A stretch of 64,000 nt of DNA from Streptomyces seoulensis (GCF_022846655.1 NZ_AP025667.1:1-64000), one strand, 5' to 3'. Positions 24,109-32,842 are shown, numbered from the stretch's first letter. Notes: generated by a model from the letters alone, not told the origin. Made by a program: numbers and translations.

Positions 24109-25471
24109 ACACCCCGATTCCGGCCGTGGCCCACGGCAGGTCCAGCAGTTCCATTCCGGCGCCCTGCGGCGCCCCGCCCGGCGGGACGACGGCCAGCGCG
24201 TCGGCGGCGGCGATCCCGCGCAGCATGGCGGGGCCGCTGTAGTGCAGCGGTACGGCGCGCTCGCCGCGCAGCACGACCGGCACGAGCCGGGTGTCGTGCG
24301 GATGCCCCTGCACCCCTTCCCTGAGCGGCGTGCGGTACGGCTCGGGCGCCGGGTGGGCGGCCAGCGCCCGCAGCAGCGGCTCGGCGAGCGTCATCAGTCC
24401 GGAGACGGCCGCCAGCGGGTTGCCGGGCAGCCCGACGAGGTGCTGTTCCGCCTTGGTGCGGGCCAGCAGCATGGGGTGGCCGGGGCGCACCGCGACGCCG
24501 TCGACGAGGAGTTCGGCGCCGATGCGGTCCAGGGTGGGGTGGACATGGTCGACGGGTCCGGCGGCGGTGCCCCCGGTGGTGACGATCAGGTCGGCGCGGG
24601 AGGTGGTGATCGCCCTGCGCAGGGCCTTGGCGTCGTCGCCGAGCCGGCGGACGGCGATGACCTCGGCGCCCAGCGCGCGCAGCCACGGCGCCAGCATGGG
24701 GCCGAGCGCGTCCCGGATCAGCCCGTCGTGCGGCAGCCCCTCGGTGAGCAGCTCGTCGCCGAGGACGAGGACCTCGGCGCGCGGGCGCGGGACGGCGGTG
24801 ACGGTGTCGTACCCGGCCGCGGCGGCGAGGCCCAGCACGGCCGGGGTGATCAGAGTGCCGGCGGGCAGCAACCGGTCGCCGCGACGGCATTCCTGACCGC
24901 GCGGCCGGATGTCCTGACCGTGACTCATCTCGCCGGTGGGATGCAGCCGGTCCTGAGGGCCGGTGCGGCCGTGCTCGCTGCGCAGGACGGCGGTGACCCC
25001 GGTGGGCACACGGGCGCCGGTGGCGATACGGACCGCCTCGCCGTCCGTGAGCGGCTCGGGCGGCGCGTGCCCGGCGAGCACCCCGCCGTCCCGGATCCGC
25101 CAGGGGCCGGGTCCGGCGACGGCCCAGCCGTCCATCGCGGAGGTGTCGAAGGAGGGCAGGTCGCTGAGCGCGTCCAGGGGTGCGGCGAGGACCAGTCCGA
25201 GGGCGTCGCCGAGGGCGACGGTGACATCGGGGCGCCGCTTGGCCGTAAGGGCGGCCCGGGCGGCGATCTCGCGGGCCCGGGGCCAGGGGGTGGCGCCCTC
25301 GTGGCCGTGCGCGCGCGGGTGTTCGGGGTGCCCGGCCGGGCGGGCGGCCGCGTGGCCCGCCCGCTCGGTCCGGTCGGCCCTGGGCTCACGGACGAGCGCC
25401 AGGGCTTCTTCGACGTCGAGGTCGTCGCCGTTGCCCGCGTGCGGTCCGGCGTGGGTTCCGGAGGCGGTCAT
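24098..25471 (-). CDS. moeA: molybdopterin molybdotransferase (MoeA-like)
   Basis: A 457-residue MoeA-family protein that inserts molybdate into adenylylated molybdopterin. Conserved parts include SFDTSAMDGWAV, ATGARVPTGVTAVL, VLVLGDELL, LIVTTGGTAAGPVDHV and LVGLPGNPLAAV. Compared with E. coli MoeA as I remember it, the loop after GGT is altered (GGTAAGPVD rather than GGxSxGxxD) and the PGKP lysine is His (RPGHP), so activity may differ. An N-terminal His/Arg-rich extension of about 55 residues is low complexity. ATG at 25471 overlaps the mobA stop (ATGA), and its stop overlaps the channel gene start (GTGA). Confidence 0.88.
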   Translation of the reverse strand: MTASGTHAGPHAGNGDDLDVEEALALVREPRADRTERAGHAAARPAGHPEHPRAHGHEGATPWPRAREIAARAALTAKRRPDVTVALGDALGLVLAAPLDALSDLPSFDTSAMDGWAVAGPGPWRIRDGGVLAGHAPPEPLTDGEAVRIATGARVPTGVTAVLRSEHGRTGPQDRLHPTGEMSHGQDIRPRGQECRRGDRLLPAGTLITPAVLGLAAAAGYDTVTAVPRPRAEVLVLGDELLTEGLPHDGLIRDALGPMLAPWLRALGAEVIAVRRLGDDAKALRRAITTSRADLIVTTGGTAAGPVDHVHPTLDRIGAELLVDGVAVRPGHPMLLARTKAEQHLVGLPGNPLAAVSGLMTLAEPLLRALAAHPAPEPYRTPLREGVQGHPHDTRLVPVVLRGERAVPLHYSGPAMLRGIAAADALAVVPPGGAPQGAGMELLDLPWATAGIGVCFT

Positions 25472-26397
25472 CCGGCGTCCGGGGCGGACCCGCCTCCGCT
25501 GTGCTCGGCCTCCCAGCGGATGGCCAGGGCGGCGACCTTGCCCGCCGCCTCGGCGATGGACTCGGCGTCGCCCTTGCCCTGCGCGGCGGCGTAGCCGACG
25601 AGGAAGGTGGTGAGCGGTGCGGCGGGGCGGGCCACGCCGTGGGCGACGTCGCGTGCGACGTCGAGGAGGACGCGGGTGTCGACCTCGAGGTCGATGCCCA
25701 GCTCGTTCTTGACTGCGGTGATCCATTCGTTCAGCACGTGCCCATGCTCCCTGATCCGTGCCCTGGCGTGGGCGATGTCGTCCCAGGTGTCGCAGTCGAA
25801 GGAGGCGAGCGGGTCGGTGAGCCGGGTCAGGCGCAGGGCGCCGGTCAGACGGCGCAGCGGCAGCCCGGTCAGCCCGTCGTGCTCGGCGGCGAGGTCCGCG
25901 AGGGCTCCGCGCAGGGCCGCCGTGCGGTAGGCGGCCACGAGCGGCTGGTCGCGGCCGTCGTCGTCGGTGAGCATCGCTCCGTCGGCGCCGGTGTCCCGCA
26001 GCGCGGCCAGCAGCCGGTGCAGGGTGTCGGCGCCGAGGAAGGGAAGATCGGCGGAGAGGACCACCGCGTGCTCGGCGGTGGTGAGCCTCAGCCCCGCGTC
26101 GAGCGCGGCGACGGGTCCCGCGCCGGGCGGCTCCTCCCGCGCCCAGCGCACCGGCCTGGTGGTGGAGCGGGGATCGGCCACGACGACGGTCGTGGCGGCG
26201 TCGGCGCAGGCGTCCAGCACCCGGTCGAGCAGCGCCCGGCCGCCGACCTGGACACCGGGCTTGTCGGCCCCGCCGAGCCTGCGCGCACCGCCCCCGGCCA
26301 GCACGACGGCGTCGTACGGTGCGCCGGCCACCGGCGCGGGCCCGCTGGACTCGGGGGATGCGGCCGGAGGAGGGCCGGCCGGGGCGTTGTCGGTCAC
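25468..26397 (-). CDS. mobA: MobA-like nucleotidyltransferase fused to a DUF6457-type domain
   Basis: A 309-residue fusion. Residues 20-215 form an NTP-transferase domain with the signature AVVLAGGGARRLGGADKP and the metal motif VVLSADLPFLG, like MobA, which attaches GMP to molybdopterin. Residues 225-309 are a helical domain (LNEWITAVKNELGIDLEV ... TTFLVGYAAAQGKGDAES) found in actinobacterial cofactor-associated proteins. The GTG at 26397 has no SD at usable distance, but CATACT ends six bases upstream, consistent with a leaderless mRNA. It heads a translationally coupled mobA-moeA-channel operon. Confidence 0.87.
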   Translation of the reverse strand: MTDNAPAGPPPAASPESSGPAPVAGAPYDAVVLAGGGARRLGGADKPGVQVGGRALLDRVLDACADAATTVVVADPRSTTRPVRWAREEPPGAGPVAALDAGLRLTTAEHAVVLSADLPFLGADTLHRLLAALRDTGADGAMLTDDDGRDQPLVAAYRTAALRGALADLAAEHDGLTGLPLRRLTGALRLTRLTDPLASFDCDTWDDIAHARARIREHGHVLNEWITAVKNELGIDLEVDTRVLLDVARDVAHGVARPAAPLTTFLVGYAAAQGKGDAESIAEAAGKVAALAIRWEAEHSGGGSAPDAG

Positions 26398-26488
26398 CCT
26401 TCGAGTATGGCTGGTGGGCGCTTCGGGGGCGCACGCCACCCGTCTCCCGGACCGCCGCGCGGGAAGCGGGAGCGGCCCGGACGACGGC

Positions 26489-27829
26489 TCACACCGTGCG
26501 CAGCAGTACGGCCGGCTGTTCCACGCAGTCCGCCACGTACCGGAGGAAGCCGCCCGCCGTGGCGCCGTCGCAGACCCGGTGGTCGAAGGTGAGCGAGAGC
26601 TGCACGACCTGGCGCACCGCCAGCTCGCCCTCGTGCACCCAGGGCTTGGGGACTATGCGGCCGACGCCGAGCATGGCCGCCTCGGGGTGGTTGATGATGG
26701 GGGTGGAGCCGTCGACGCCGAAGACGCCGTAGTTGTTCAGCGTGAAGGTGCCGCCGGTGAGTTCACCCGGCGTCAGCCGTCCGGCGCGGGCGGCCTCGGT
26801 GAGCCGGGCGAACTCGGCGGTCAGCGACTCGGCGTCCCGCGTGTGGGCGTCCCGGACTACCGGCACGACCAGTCCGCGTTCGGTCTGCGCGGCGAACCCC
26901 AGGTGCACACCGGGCAGTCGCACGACCTCGCGGGCTTCGGTGTCGACGTAGGAGTTCAGCTCGGGGAACCGGGCGAGGGCGGCGGCGCAGATGCGGGCGA
27001 GCAGCGCGACCAGGGAGATCTTCGGGGCGCCGGTGGCGTTCATCGCGGTGCGCGCGCGCAGGAGTTCGGTCGCGTCGGCATCCACCCAGCAGGTCGCGTC
27101 CGGGATCTCCCGGCGGCTGCGGCTCAGCTTCTCGGCGACGGCCCCGCGCACGCCCTTGAGGGGGATGCGGGTGCCTTCGGACGGCGCGGCCGGGGTGAGG
27201 GCTTCCACGGTCGCCGGTACCTCGACGCGCAGGGCCGCTTCCACGTCCGCGCGCAGGATCAGGCCGTCCGGGCCGGAGCCGCGCAGGGCGTGCAGGTCCA
27301 CGCCGTTGTCCCGGGCGAGCTTGCGGACCAGGGGCGAGATGACGGGCACCGGGCCCTGCGGGGCGGGGGTCTGCGGTGCGGGTGCGTTCGGTGCGGGTGC
27401 GGGTGCGGGTGCGGCCGGTGCGGCGCCGTTGGCCACGGTGATCTGCGCACGCACCCGGCGACGGCGCCGCGCGGGCGCCTGGGTGCCGTATCCGACCAGG
27501 ACGTTCCCGGAACCCTCGGTGTGGTCGGTGCGGTCGGTGCGGGCGGCCCGGTCGGAGTCGCCGGCCGGGCCGACGGGGTCCTGGGAGCCGACCGCGACGG
27601 TGATCAGCGGTGCCCCGACGGGCAGTTCGGTCCCCTCCTCGCCGAAACGGGCGGTGACCACGCCGCCGTAGGGGCAGGGGACCTCCACCATCGCCTTGGC
27701 CGTCTCGACCTCGACCACCGGCTGGTCGACGGCGACCACGTCACCCACGACCACCAGCCAGCGCACGATCTCCGCCTCGGTGAGCCCCTCGCCGAGGTCG
27801 GGCAGCTTGAACTCGAGTACCTGCGCCAT
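26489..27829 (-). CDS. bkdC: branched-chain alpha-keto acid dehydrogenase E2, operon 2
   Basis: A 446-residue lipoyl acyltransferase. The lipoyl domain carries the modified Lys in VETAKAMVE. A linker rich in Ala/Pro is encoded by a GGTGCG-type short tandem repeat near 27371-27422. The E1/E3-binding domain is ISPLVRKLARDNGVDLHAL, and the catalytic domain ends with DHRVCDGATAGGFL (His-x3-Asp-Gly). The ATG at 27829 overlaps the bkdB stop by one base (TGATG). With the neighbouring E1 genes it makes a second complete set of dedicated subunits; no E3 (dihydrolipoamide dehydrogenase) gene is in the window, so E3 is presumably shared. Confidence 0.95.
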   Translation of the reverse strand: MAQVLEFKLPDLGEGLTEAEIVRWLVVVGDVVAVDQPVVEVETAKAMVEVPCPYGGVVTARFGEEGTELPVGAPLITVAVGSQDPVGPAGDSDRAARTDRTDHTEGSGNVLVGYGTQAPARRRRRVRAQITVANGAAPAAPAPAPAPNAPAPQTPAPQGPVPVISPLVRKLARDNGVDLHALRGSGPDGLILRADVEAALRVEVPATVEALTPAAPSEGTRIPLKGVRGAVAEKLSRSRREIPDATCWVDADATELLRARTAMNATGAPKISLVALLARICAAALARFPELNSYVDTEAREVVRLPGVHLGFAAQTERGLVVPVVRDAHTRDAESLTAEFARLTEAARAGRLTPGELTGGTFTLNNYGVFGVDGSTPIINHPEAAMLGVGRIVPKPWVHEGELAVRQVVQLSLTFDHRVCDGATAGGFLRYVADCVEQPAVLLRTV

Positions 27830-28833
27830 CAGTTCTCCGCCTCCCACTGCAGACGGGCCACCGCGTCCAGCACCCGGTCGACACCGGGCAGGTGGTGCCG
27901 CTCCAGCATCGGCGGCGGGTAGGGCAGGTCGAACCCGGCCACGCGCAGCACGGGCGCCTCCAGGTGGTGGAAGCAGCGCTCGGTGATGCGGGCCGCGATC
28001 TCGCCGCCCGGCCCGCCGAAGCCGGTGGACTCGTGCACGACGACCGCGCGTCCGGTGCGCCGTACCGAGGCGCAGACCGTCTCGTCGTCGAAGGGCACCA
28101 GCGAGCGCAGGTCGACGACCTCCAGGTCCCAGCCCTCCGCGCGGGCCGCCTCGGCCGCCTCCATGCACACCGGCAGGGACGGCCCGTAGGTGATGAGGGT
28201 GGCGCTGCTGCCGGGGCGCCGGACCACCGCGCGCCCGATGGGCTCCACGTCGGTGGGGTGGTCGGCGTTCCAGGCGTCCTTGGACCAGTAGAGCCGCTTG
28301 GGCTCCAGGAAGACCACGGGGTCGTCCGAGGCGATGGCCTGCCGCAGCAGCCCGTAGGCGTCGGCGACGGTGGCCGGGGTGACGACGTGCAGGCCGGGGG
28401 TGGCCATGTAGTACGCCTCGGAGGAGTCGCTGTGGTGCTCGACGCCGCCGATGCCGCCGCCGTAGGGGACGCGCACGGTGATCGGCAGGGGCATCCGGCC
28501 CCGGGTGCGGTTGCGCATCCGGGAGACATGGCTGACGAGCTGCTCGAACGCCGGGTAGGCGAAGGCGTCGAACTGCATCTCCACCACGGGCCGCAGGCCG
28601 TACATGGCCATGCCGACTGCGGCGCCGAGGATGCCCGCCTCGGCCAGCGGGGTGTCCGTGCAGCGGTCCTCGCCGAACTCGGCGGCGAGCCCGTCGGTGA
28701 CACGGAAGACACCGCCGAGGGTGCCGACATCCTCGCCCATGACATGGACGGCGGGGTCGGCGGCCATCGCGTCGCGCATGGCGCGGGTGAGGGCCTGCGC
28801 CATGGTGGCGGGCTTGACGGCGACGGTGGTCAT
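27829..28833 (-). CDS. bkdB: branched-chain alpha-keto acid dehydrogenase E1 beta, operon 2
   Basis: A 334-residue E1 beta subunit with VHVMGEDVGTLGGVFRVTDG, VPYGGGIGGVEHHSDS and FGGPGGEIAARITERCF. It is clearly paralogous to the gene at 12701 but divergent (different substrate preference is possible). The start overlaps the bkdA stop by 4 bp and its stop overlaps the bkdC start by 1 bp, so the subunits are translated in a coupled manner. ATG at 28833 is retained; an internal Met (MAQAL) ten residues later lies at the position where the operon-1 protein begins. Confidence 0.95.
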   Translation of the reverse strand: MTTVAVKPATMAQALTRAMRDAMAADPAVHVMGEDVGTLGGVFRVTDGLAAEFGEDRCTDTPLAEAGILGAAVGMAMYGLRPVVEMQFDAFAYPAFEQLVSHVSRMRNRTRGRMPLPITVRVPYGGGIGGVEHHSDSSEAYYMATPGLHVVTPATVADAYGLLRQAIASDDPVVFLEPKRLYWSKDAWNADHPTDVEPIGRAVVRRPGSSATLITYGPSLPVCMEAAEAARAEGWDLEVVDLRSLVPFDDETVCASVRRTGRAVVVHESTGFGGPGGEIAARITERCFHHLEAPVLRVAGFDLPYPPPMLERHHLPGVDRVLDAVARLQWEAEN

Positions 28834-29975
28834 CGCGGGTCGCCTTCCTGCTCGTCCTGCTCGGCGGCCAGCTCGGTACGGAGCAGCGCGCGCTGTTCGC
28901 GCAACTGCGAGGTGGGCTCGGCGTACACGTGGTCGAAGAGGTCCATGGGGTCGAGCCGGGGGTCCTGGTTCATGCGTTCGCGCAGGTCGGCGGCCATCGC
29001 CTCGGCGTCCTGGCGGACGGCGTCGATGGCGGCCTCGTCGAGCAGCCCGCGCGCGGTCAGCTCGCGCTCCAGGAGCTGGACGGGGTCGTGCCGCCGCCAG
29101 GTCTCGACCTCGTCGTCCTCGCGGTAGCGGGTGGCGTCGTCGGCGTTGGTGTGGGCCTCGACTCGGTAGGTCACCGCCTCGACCAGGGTCGGACCGCCGC
29201 CGGCGCGGGCGTGCCGTACCGCGTCGCTGAGGACCTCGTGCACGGCTGCCGCGTCGTTGCCGTCGACCAGGCGGCCCGGCATGCCGTACCCGACCGCCTT
29301 GTGGGCGAGGGAGGGCGCGGCGGTCTGCTTGGCGAGCGGGACGGAGATGGCGAAGCCGTTGTTCTGCACGAGGAAGACGACCGGGGCCTGCCAGACGGCG
29401 GCGAAGTTCAGCGCCTCGTGGAAGTCGCCCTCGCTGGTGCCGCCGTCGCCGACCATGGCCAGCGCGACCACGTCGTCACCCTTGAGACGGGCGGCGTGGG
29501 CGAGACCCACGGCATGCGGCAACTGGGTGGCCAGCGGGGTGCTGAGCGGGGCCACGCGGTGGGTGTGCGGGTCGTAGCCGTTGTGCCAGTCGCCGCGCAG
29601 CAGGGTGAGCGTCTCGACCGGGTCGACGCCGCGGGCGACGACGGCGAGGGTGTCGCGGTAGCTGGGGAACAGCCAGTCGCGCTCCTCCAGGGCCAGGGCG
29701 GCGGCGACCTCGCACGCCTCCTGGCCGGTGCTGGAGGGGTACACGGCAAGCCGGCCCTGCTTGGTGAGCGCGGTGGCCTGCGTGTTGTAGCGGCGGCCGC
29801 GGACGAGCTGCGCGTAGAGCCTGCGCAGCAGGTCCGGGTCGGCCTTGGCGGCCGTGTCGGTGCCGAGGACGCGATAGGGCTCGGCGTCGGGCAGCAGCGG
29901 CGCGGGGTCCATGCGGGGCTGCCAGGCGGGCGGCGGCGATGGCCGATACGCGCCCCGCTGCTCCATGACCGTCAT
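28830..29975 (-). CDS. bkdA: branched-chain alpha-keto acid dehydrogenase E1 alpha, operon 2
   Basis: A 381-residue thiamine-diphosphate subunit with the binding motif GDGGTSEGDFHEALNFAAVW...NNGFAIS and the loop YRVEAHTNADDATRYR. The ATG at 29975 has an excellent SD (GAGGAGG, seven bases upstream). It is the first gene of the second bkd operon and is divergent from an Lrp-type regulator 175 bp away, the usual arrangement for bkdR-controlled operons. A PaaR-like palindrome at 30036 lies in its promoter region. Confidence 0.95.
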   Translation of the reverse strand: MTVMEQRGAYRPSPPPAWQPRMDPAPLLPDAEPYRVLGTDTAAKADPDLLRRLYAQLVRGRRYNTQATALTKQGRLAVYPSSTGQEACEVAAALALEERDWLFPSYRDTLAVVARGVDPVETLTLLRGDWHNGYDPHTHRVAPLSTPLATQLPHAVGLAHAARLKGDDVVALAMVGDGGTSEGDFHEALNFAAVWQAPVVFLVQNNGFAISVPLAKQTAAPSLAHKAVGYGMPGRLVDGNDAAAVHEVLSDAVRHARAGGGPTLVEAVTYRVEAHTNADDATRYREDDEVETWRRHDPVQLLERELTARGLLDEAAIDAVRQDAEAMAADLRERMNQDPRLDPMDLFDHVYAEPTSQLREQRALLRTELAAEQDEQEGDPR

Positions 29976-30035
29976 GACGGCACCTCCTCGTGGGAGCGGC
30001 TACGAGAGGCGGGTCGGCTGTGACCCGTCTCACCT

Positions 30036-30049
30036 ACCGATTGTTCGGT
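30036..30049. promoter_or_regulatory. TetR-type operator, copy 1 (ACCGATTGTTCGGT)
   Basis: The palindrome has ACCGA and TCGGT arms with a four-base spacer. It matches the 32823 and 37728 sites in arms and spacing and lies 61 bp upstream of bkdA of operon 2. The centre (TG rather than CG) is the least symmetric of the three copies. Confidence 0.6.
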
Positions 30050-30079
30050 CGTCGGCGCATTTTGGCTACTGGCCCCCTC

Positions 30080-30109
30080 AGGCTGTGGACAAACGGTTTT
30101 GCACAGCCT
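30080..30109. promoter_or_regulatory. DnaA box inside an inverted repeat, bkdA / bkdR intergenic region
   Basis: The minus-strand 10-mer TTGTCCACAG (30083-30092) is the consensus Streptomyces DnaA box. It forms part of a larger inverted repeat, AGGCTGTG (30080-30087) and CACAGCCT (30102-30109). Either DnaA or a regulator using the outer arms could bind; the sequence does not decide. Confidence 0.5.
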
Positions 30110-30150
30110 GGAATGAGTGCAGGACGTCCACGGCGATGAAGCGGGGGGAC

Positions 30151-30651
30151 ATGACACCTGAACAAATGGCCCAGGCACCGGAGCCGGGTGGCGCACTGCC
30201 CCCGCCCCGCCCGCTGGACGCCATAGATCAGGACATCCTGAAAATCCTCCAGGCGGACGGCCGCGCCTCCATACGCTCGGTAGCCGAGCGCGTGCACGTC
30301 TCCCGCGCCAACGCCTACGCGCGGATCAACCGGCTGGTCGAGGACGGGGTGATCCGGGGCTTCGGCGCCCGCGTCGACCACGAACGGGCCGGACACGGCA
30401 CCTCGGCGTACATCACGCTGAACATCGTCCAGAACACCTGGCGCACGGTCCGCGAACACCTGCGCCGCCTGCCCGGCGCCTCGCACATGGCACTGGTCGG
30501 CGGCGACTTCGACGTACTCCTGCTGGTGCACACACCGGACAACCGGGCGCTGCGCGAGCTGGTGCTCACCCGGCTCCAGTCGATCCCCGAGGTGCTCGGC
30601 ACCCGCACGCTGCTGGTGTTCGAGGAGGAGGACCTGGAGCCGGACGCGTGA
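30151..30651 (+). CDS. bkdR: Lrp/AsnC-family regulator (BkdR-like)
   Basis: A 166-residue feast/famine regulator. The N-terminal winged HTH is LDAIDQDILKILQADGRASI ... VHVSRANAYARINRLVEDGVI, and the C-terminal RAM/effector domain spans about 85-160 (YITLNIV, HMALVGGDFDVLLLVHTP). It probably senses a branched-chain amino or keto acid and controls the divergent bkdABC operon. ATG at 30151 is preceded by GGGGGG at short spacing; ATG at 30136 and 30166 are alternatives. The gene converges with the TetR gene 16 bp downstream. Confidence 0.9.
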   Translation: MTPEQMAQAPEPGGALPPPRPLDAIDQDILKILQADGRASIRSVAERVHVSRANAYARINRLVEDGVIRGFGARVDHERAGHGTSAYITLNIVQNTWRTVREHLRRLPGASHMALVGGDFDVLLLVHTPDNRALRELVLTRLQSIPEVLGTRTLLVFEEEDLEPDA

Positions 30652-30667
30652 ACCCCGTGCGAGGCGC

Positions 30668-31255
30668 CTACTCCTCGCGCAGTCCCGCGAAGACCAGCCG
30701 CACCACCGCGTCGGCCACCTCGCGGCCGCTGGCACCGCGCGTCTCGGGCCGGTACCACTCCACGATGGAGTTGATCATCCCGAAGACCAGCCGGGTCGCC
30801 AGCCGGACCTCCACGTCCCCGCGCACGTCCCCGTCCTCGGCGGCCGCCCGCAGCAGCTCGGCCACCCGGTGGTCGAAGTCCCGGCGCCGCTCGAGCGCCC
30901 ACCGCTCCGCCTCGGTGTTGCCCCGGACGCGCAGCAGCAGCGTCACATAGGGCAGCTCGGATATGAGCACCTCGACCATGCGCCGTACGACGTGCTCCAG
31001 CCGGTCCACCGGCCGGCCCACGCGCGCGTGCTCCTCGTCGAGGATGGCGAACAGCCCGTCCAGCGCCCGGCTGACGGCCCGGCGCAGCAGCTCCTCCTTG
31101 CCGCTGACGTGGTGGTAGATCGAGGACTTGGAGATGCCCGCGGCTCTGGAGAGGTGCTCCATGGAGGTGCCGTCGTAGCCGCGCTCGTTGAACACCCCCA
31201 CGGCGACCGAGAGCAGGGTCTCGGGGGTGTACGTGTCGCGCTTGGCGGTGGTCAT
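30668..31255 (-). CDS. TetR-family regulator (PaaR-like)
   Basis: A 195-residue repressor. The N-terminal HTH covers about 10-55 (ETLLSVAVGVFNERGYDGTSMEHLSRAAGISKSS, shown in part; recognition helix ISKSSIYHHVSGK). The C-terminal helical domain (SELPYVTLLLRVRGN ... INSIVEWYRP) is typical of regulators of phenylacetate and fatty-acyl-CoA genes. It is coupled (ATGA overlap) to the upstream 3-hydroxyacyl-CoA dehydrogenase gene. Three near-identical ACCG-N6-CGGT palindromes in this window are likely its operators, with phenylacetyl-CoA the expected inducer by analogy to PaaR. Confidence 0.88.
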   Translation of the reverse strand: MTTAKRDTYTPETLLSVAVGVFNERGYDGTSMEHLSRAAGISKSSIYHHVSGKEELLRRAVSRALDGLFAILDEEHARVGRPVDRLEHVVRRMVEVLISELPYVTLLLRVRGNTEAERWALERRRDFDHRVAELLRAAAEDGDVRGDVEVRLATRLVFGMINSIVEWYRPETRGASGREVADAVVRLVFAGLREE

Positions 31256-32766
31256 GAGGTGCCCTCCCGCTTGTCGGTGGCGTACGCGTGGCGGTAGAGC
31301 GCGAGGGACGGCGCGTACCGGCCGGAGGGGTCGCGCAGGTGCAGGTCGTCCAGTACTCCGTAGGCCCAGCCCCGGCCGAGCCTGCGGCTCCACTCGAAGG
31401 GCCCGAGGGGGTAGTTGACGCCCAGGCGCATCGCGGTGTCGATGTCCTCCTCGGTGGCCACGCCCTTGGCGACGGCGTCGTGCGCGAGGTCGACGATCCG
31501 GGCCACCGTCCGGGCGACGATCATGCCGGGCACGTCACCGATGACGCTGACGTCCTTGCCGAGCGCCTGGAAGAGGCCGATGGCCTCGGCGAGGGTGCGC
31601 GAGGAGGTCTCCTGGGAGGCCGAGAGCGCGATCCGGGTGGCGGCGCGGTAGTCGAGGGCGAGGTCGAAGTAGACGACGTCCCGGAACTCCACGGCGGTCT
31701 GGCCGTCGGCGAGGACCAGTTGCCCGCCGCTCGGCAGGACCAGCCGGGTGCCCTGGTCCTCTTCCTCCTCGTGGACGGTGATGCCCGCCTCGCGGATCAG
31801 CGGGAGCAGTCCGGCGGCCGGGCCGAGGCCGCCCTCGACGGTGACGTGCGCGGGCGCCTTCTCCTTCTCGGCGGTGTGCGGCTCGGGGCGCTCGGCCCCC
31901 TCCGTGTGGTCGAACCAGCCCTGTCCGCTCTTGCGGCCGAGCCGCCCGGACTCCACCAGGCGGCGCTGGGCGAGCGAGGGCGTGAAGCGCACGTCCTGGA
32001 AGAAGGAGTTCCACACCGAGTGGGTGACGGACTCGTTGACGTCCTGCCCGATGAGGTCGGTCAGCTCGAAGGCGCCCATGCGGAACCCGCCGCACTCGCG
32101 CAGCACCGCGTCGATGGTGGCCGGGTCGGCGCCCTGGGCCTCCAGCACGGCGAACGCCTCGGCGTAGAAGGGCCGGGCGATCCGGTTGACGATGAAGCCG
32201 GGGGTGTCCGCGCAGGCCACCGGGGTCTTCCCCCAGGCGCGGGCGGTCTCGTACGCGCGCGTGACCGACGTGACGTCGGTGGCGAACCCGGAGACGACCT
32301 CCACCAGGGGCAGCAGCGGGGCCGGGTTGAAGAAGTGCAGGCCCAGGAAGCGGCCGGGGGAGGCGAGCGCGCCGCCGATGGCCGTCACCGACAGGGAGGA
32401 GGTGTTGGTGGCGAGCAGGCAGTCGGCGGAGACGATGCCCTCCAGCTCGCGGAACAGCTCCTGCTTGACGTCCAGCCGCTCCAGCACGGCCTCCACGACC
32501 AGCGCGCAGTCGGCCAGGCCGGTGAGGTGCTCGACGGGCGTGAGCCGGGCACGCGCCGCGTCGCGTTCGTCCGCGCCGAGCCGGCCCTTGGCCACGAGCC
32601 GGTCGAGGCGGGCACCGATGGCCTCGGCGGCCTCCCGCGCCCGTCCGGGCACCGCGTCATGGAGCCGCACGGGGTGGCCGGCTGCCAGCGCGACCTGGGC
32701 GATGCCCTGGCCCATGGTTCCGGTGCCGACCACGGCCACGGGGCTGCTGAGGTCGATAGCTGTCAT
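31252..32766 (-). CDS. paaH: 3-hydroxyacyl-CoA dehydrogenase (PaaH-type)
   Basis: A 504-residue NAD-dependent dehydrogenase. The N-terminal Rossmann motif is VAVVGTGTMGQGIAQVALAAG. The 3HCDH domain contains GLHFFNPAPLLPLVEVV and NRIARPFYAEA, and a second 3HCDH-like domain follows (VIGDVPGMIVARTVARI ... GVNYPLGPFEW). This duplicated-C-terminus architecture is typical of PaaH, which oxidises 3-hydroxyadipyl-CoA in phenylacetate degradation. The ATG has a good SD (GGGAGGA). It is divergent from paaN, with a shared operator between the genes, and followed by the coupled tetR gene. Confidence 0.92.
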   Translation of the reverse strand: MTAIDLSSPVAVVGTGTMGQGIAQVALAAGHPVRLHDAVPGRAREAAEAIGARLDRLVAKGRLGADERDAARARLTPVEHLTGLADCALVVEAVLERLDVKQELFRELEGIVSADCLLATNTSSLSVTAIGGALASPGRFLGLHFFNPAPLLPLVEVVSGFATDVTSVTRAYETARAWGKTPVACADTPGFIVNRIARPFYAEAFAVLEAQGADPATIDAVLRECGGFRMGAFELTDLIGQDVNESVTHSVWNSFFQDVRFTPSLAQRRLVESGRLGRKSGQGWFDHTEGAERPEPHTAEKEKAPAHVTVEGGLGPAAGLLPLIREAGITVHEEEEDQGTRLVLPSGGQLVLADGQTAVEFRDVVYFDLALDYRAATRIALSASQETSSRTLAEAIGLFQALGKDVSVIGDVPGMIVARTVARIVDLAHDAVAKGVATEEDIDTAMRLGVNYPLGPFEWSRRLGRGWAYGVLDDLHLRDPSGRYAPSLALYRHAYATDKREGTS

Positions 32767-32789
32767 GTGCGCGATCCTCCCGCACGACG

Positions 32790-32799
32790 TTGTCCACAG
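32790..32799 (+). promoter_or_regulatory. consensus DnaA box (TTGTCCACAG)
   Basis: An exact match to the Streptomyces DnaA box, located between paaH and paaN, 24 bp upstream of the TetR-type operator. Whether DnaA binds here is not shown. Confidence 0.6.
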
Positions 32800-32814
32800 A
32801 TGCGGCGGACCCCC

Positions 32815-32842
32815 TTGTCCCGACCGATCGTTCGGTTACTCT
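32815..32842 (+). promoter_or_regulatory. paaN promoter with TetR-type operator (copy 2)
   Basis: TTGTCC (32815-32820) and TACTCT (32837-32842) are 16 bp apart, and the palindrome ACCGATCGTTCGGT (32823-32836) fills the spacer exactly. This is a classic repressor position. The region also serves the divergent paaH-tetR operon, so one operator could control both directions. Confidence 0.6.

Noticed and set aside
27371..27422. GGTGCG-type short tandem repeat considered as a microsatellite or regulatory repeat
   Set aside because: It is in frame and encodes the Ala/Pro linker of the E2 subunit, a normal flexible region.
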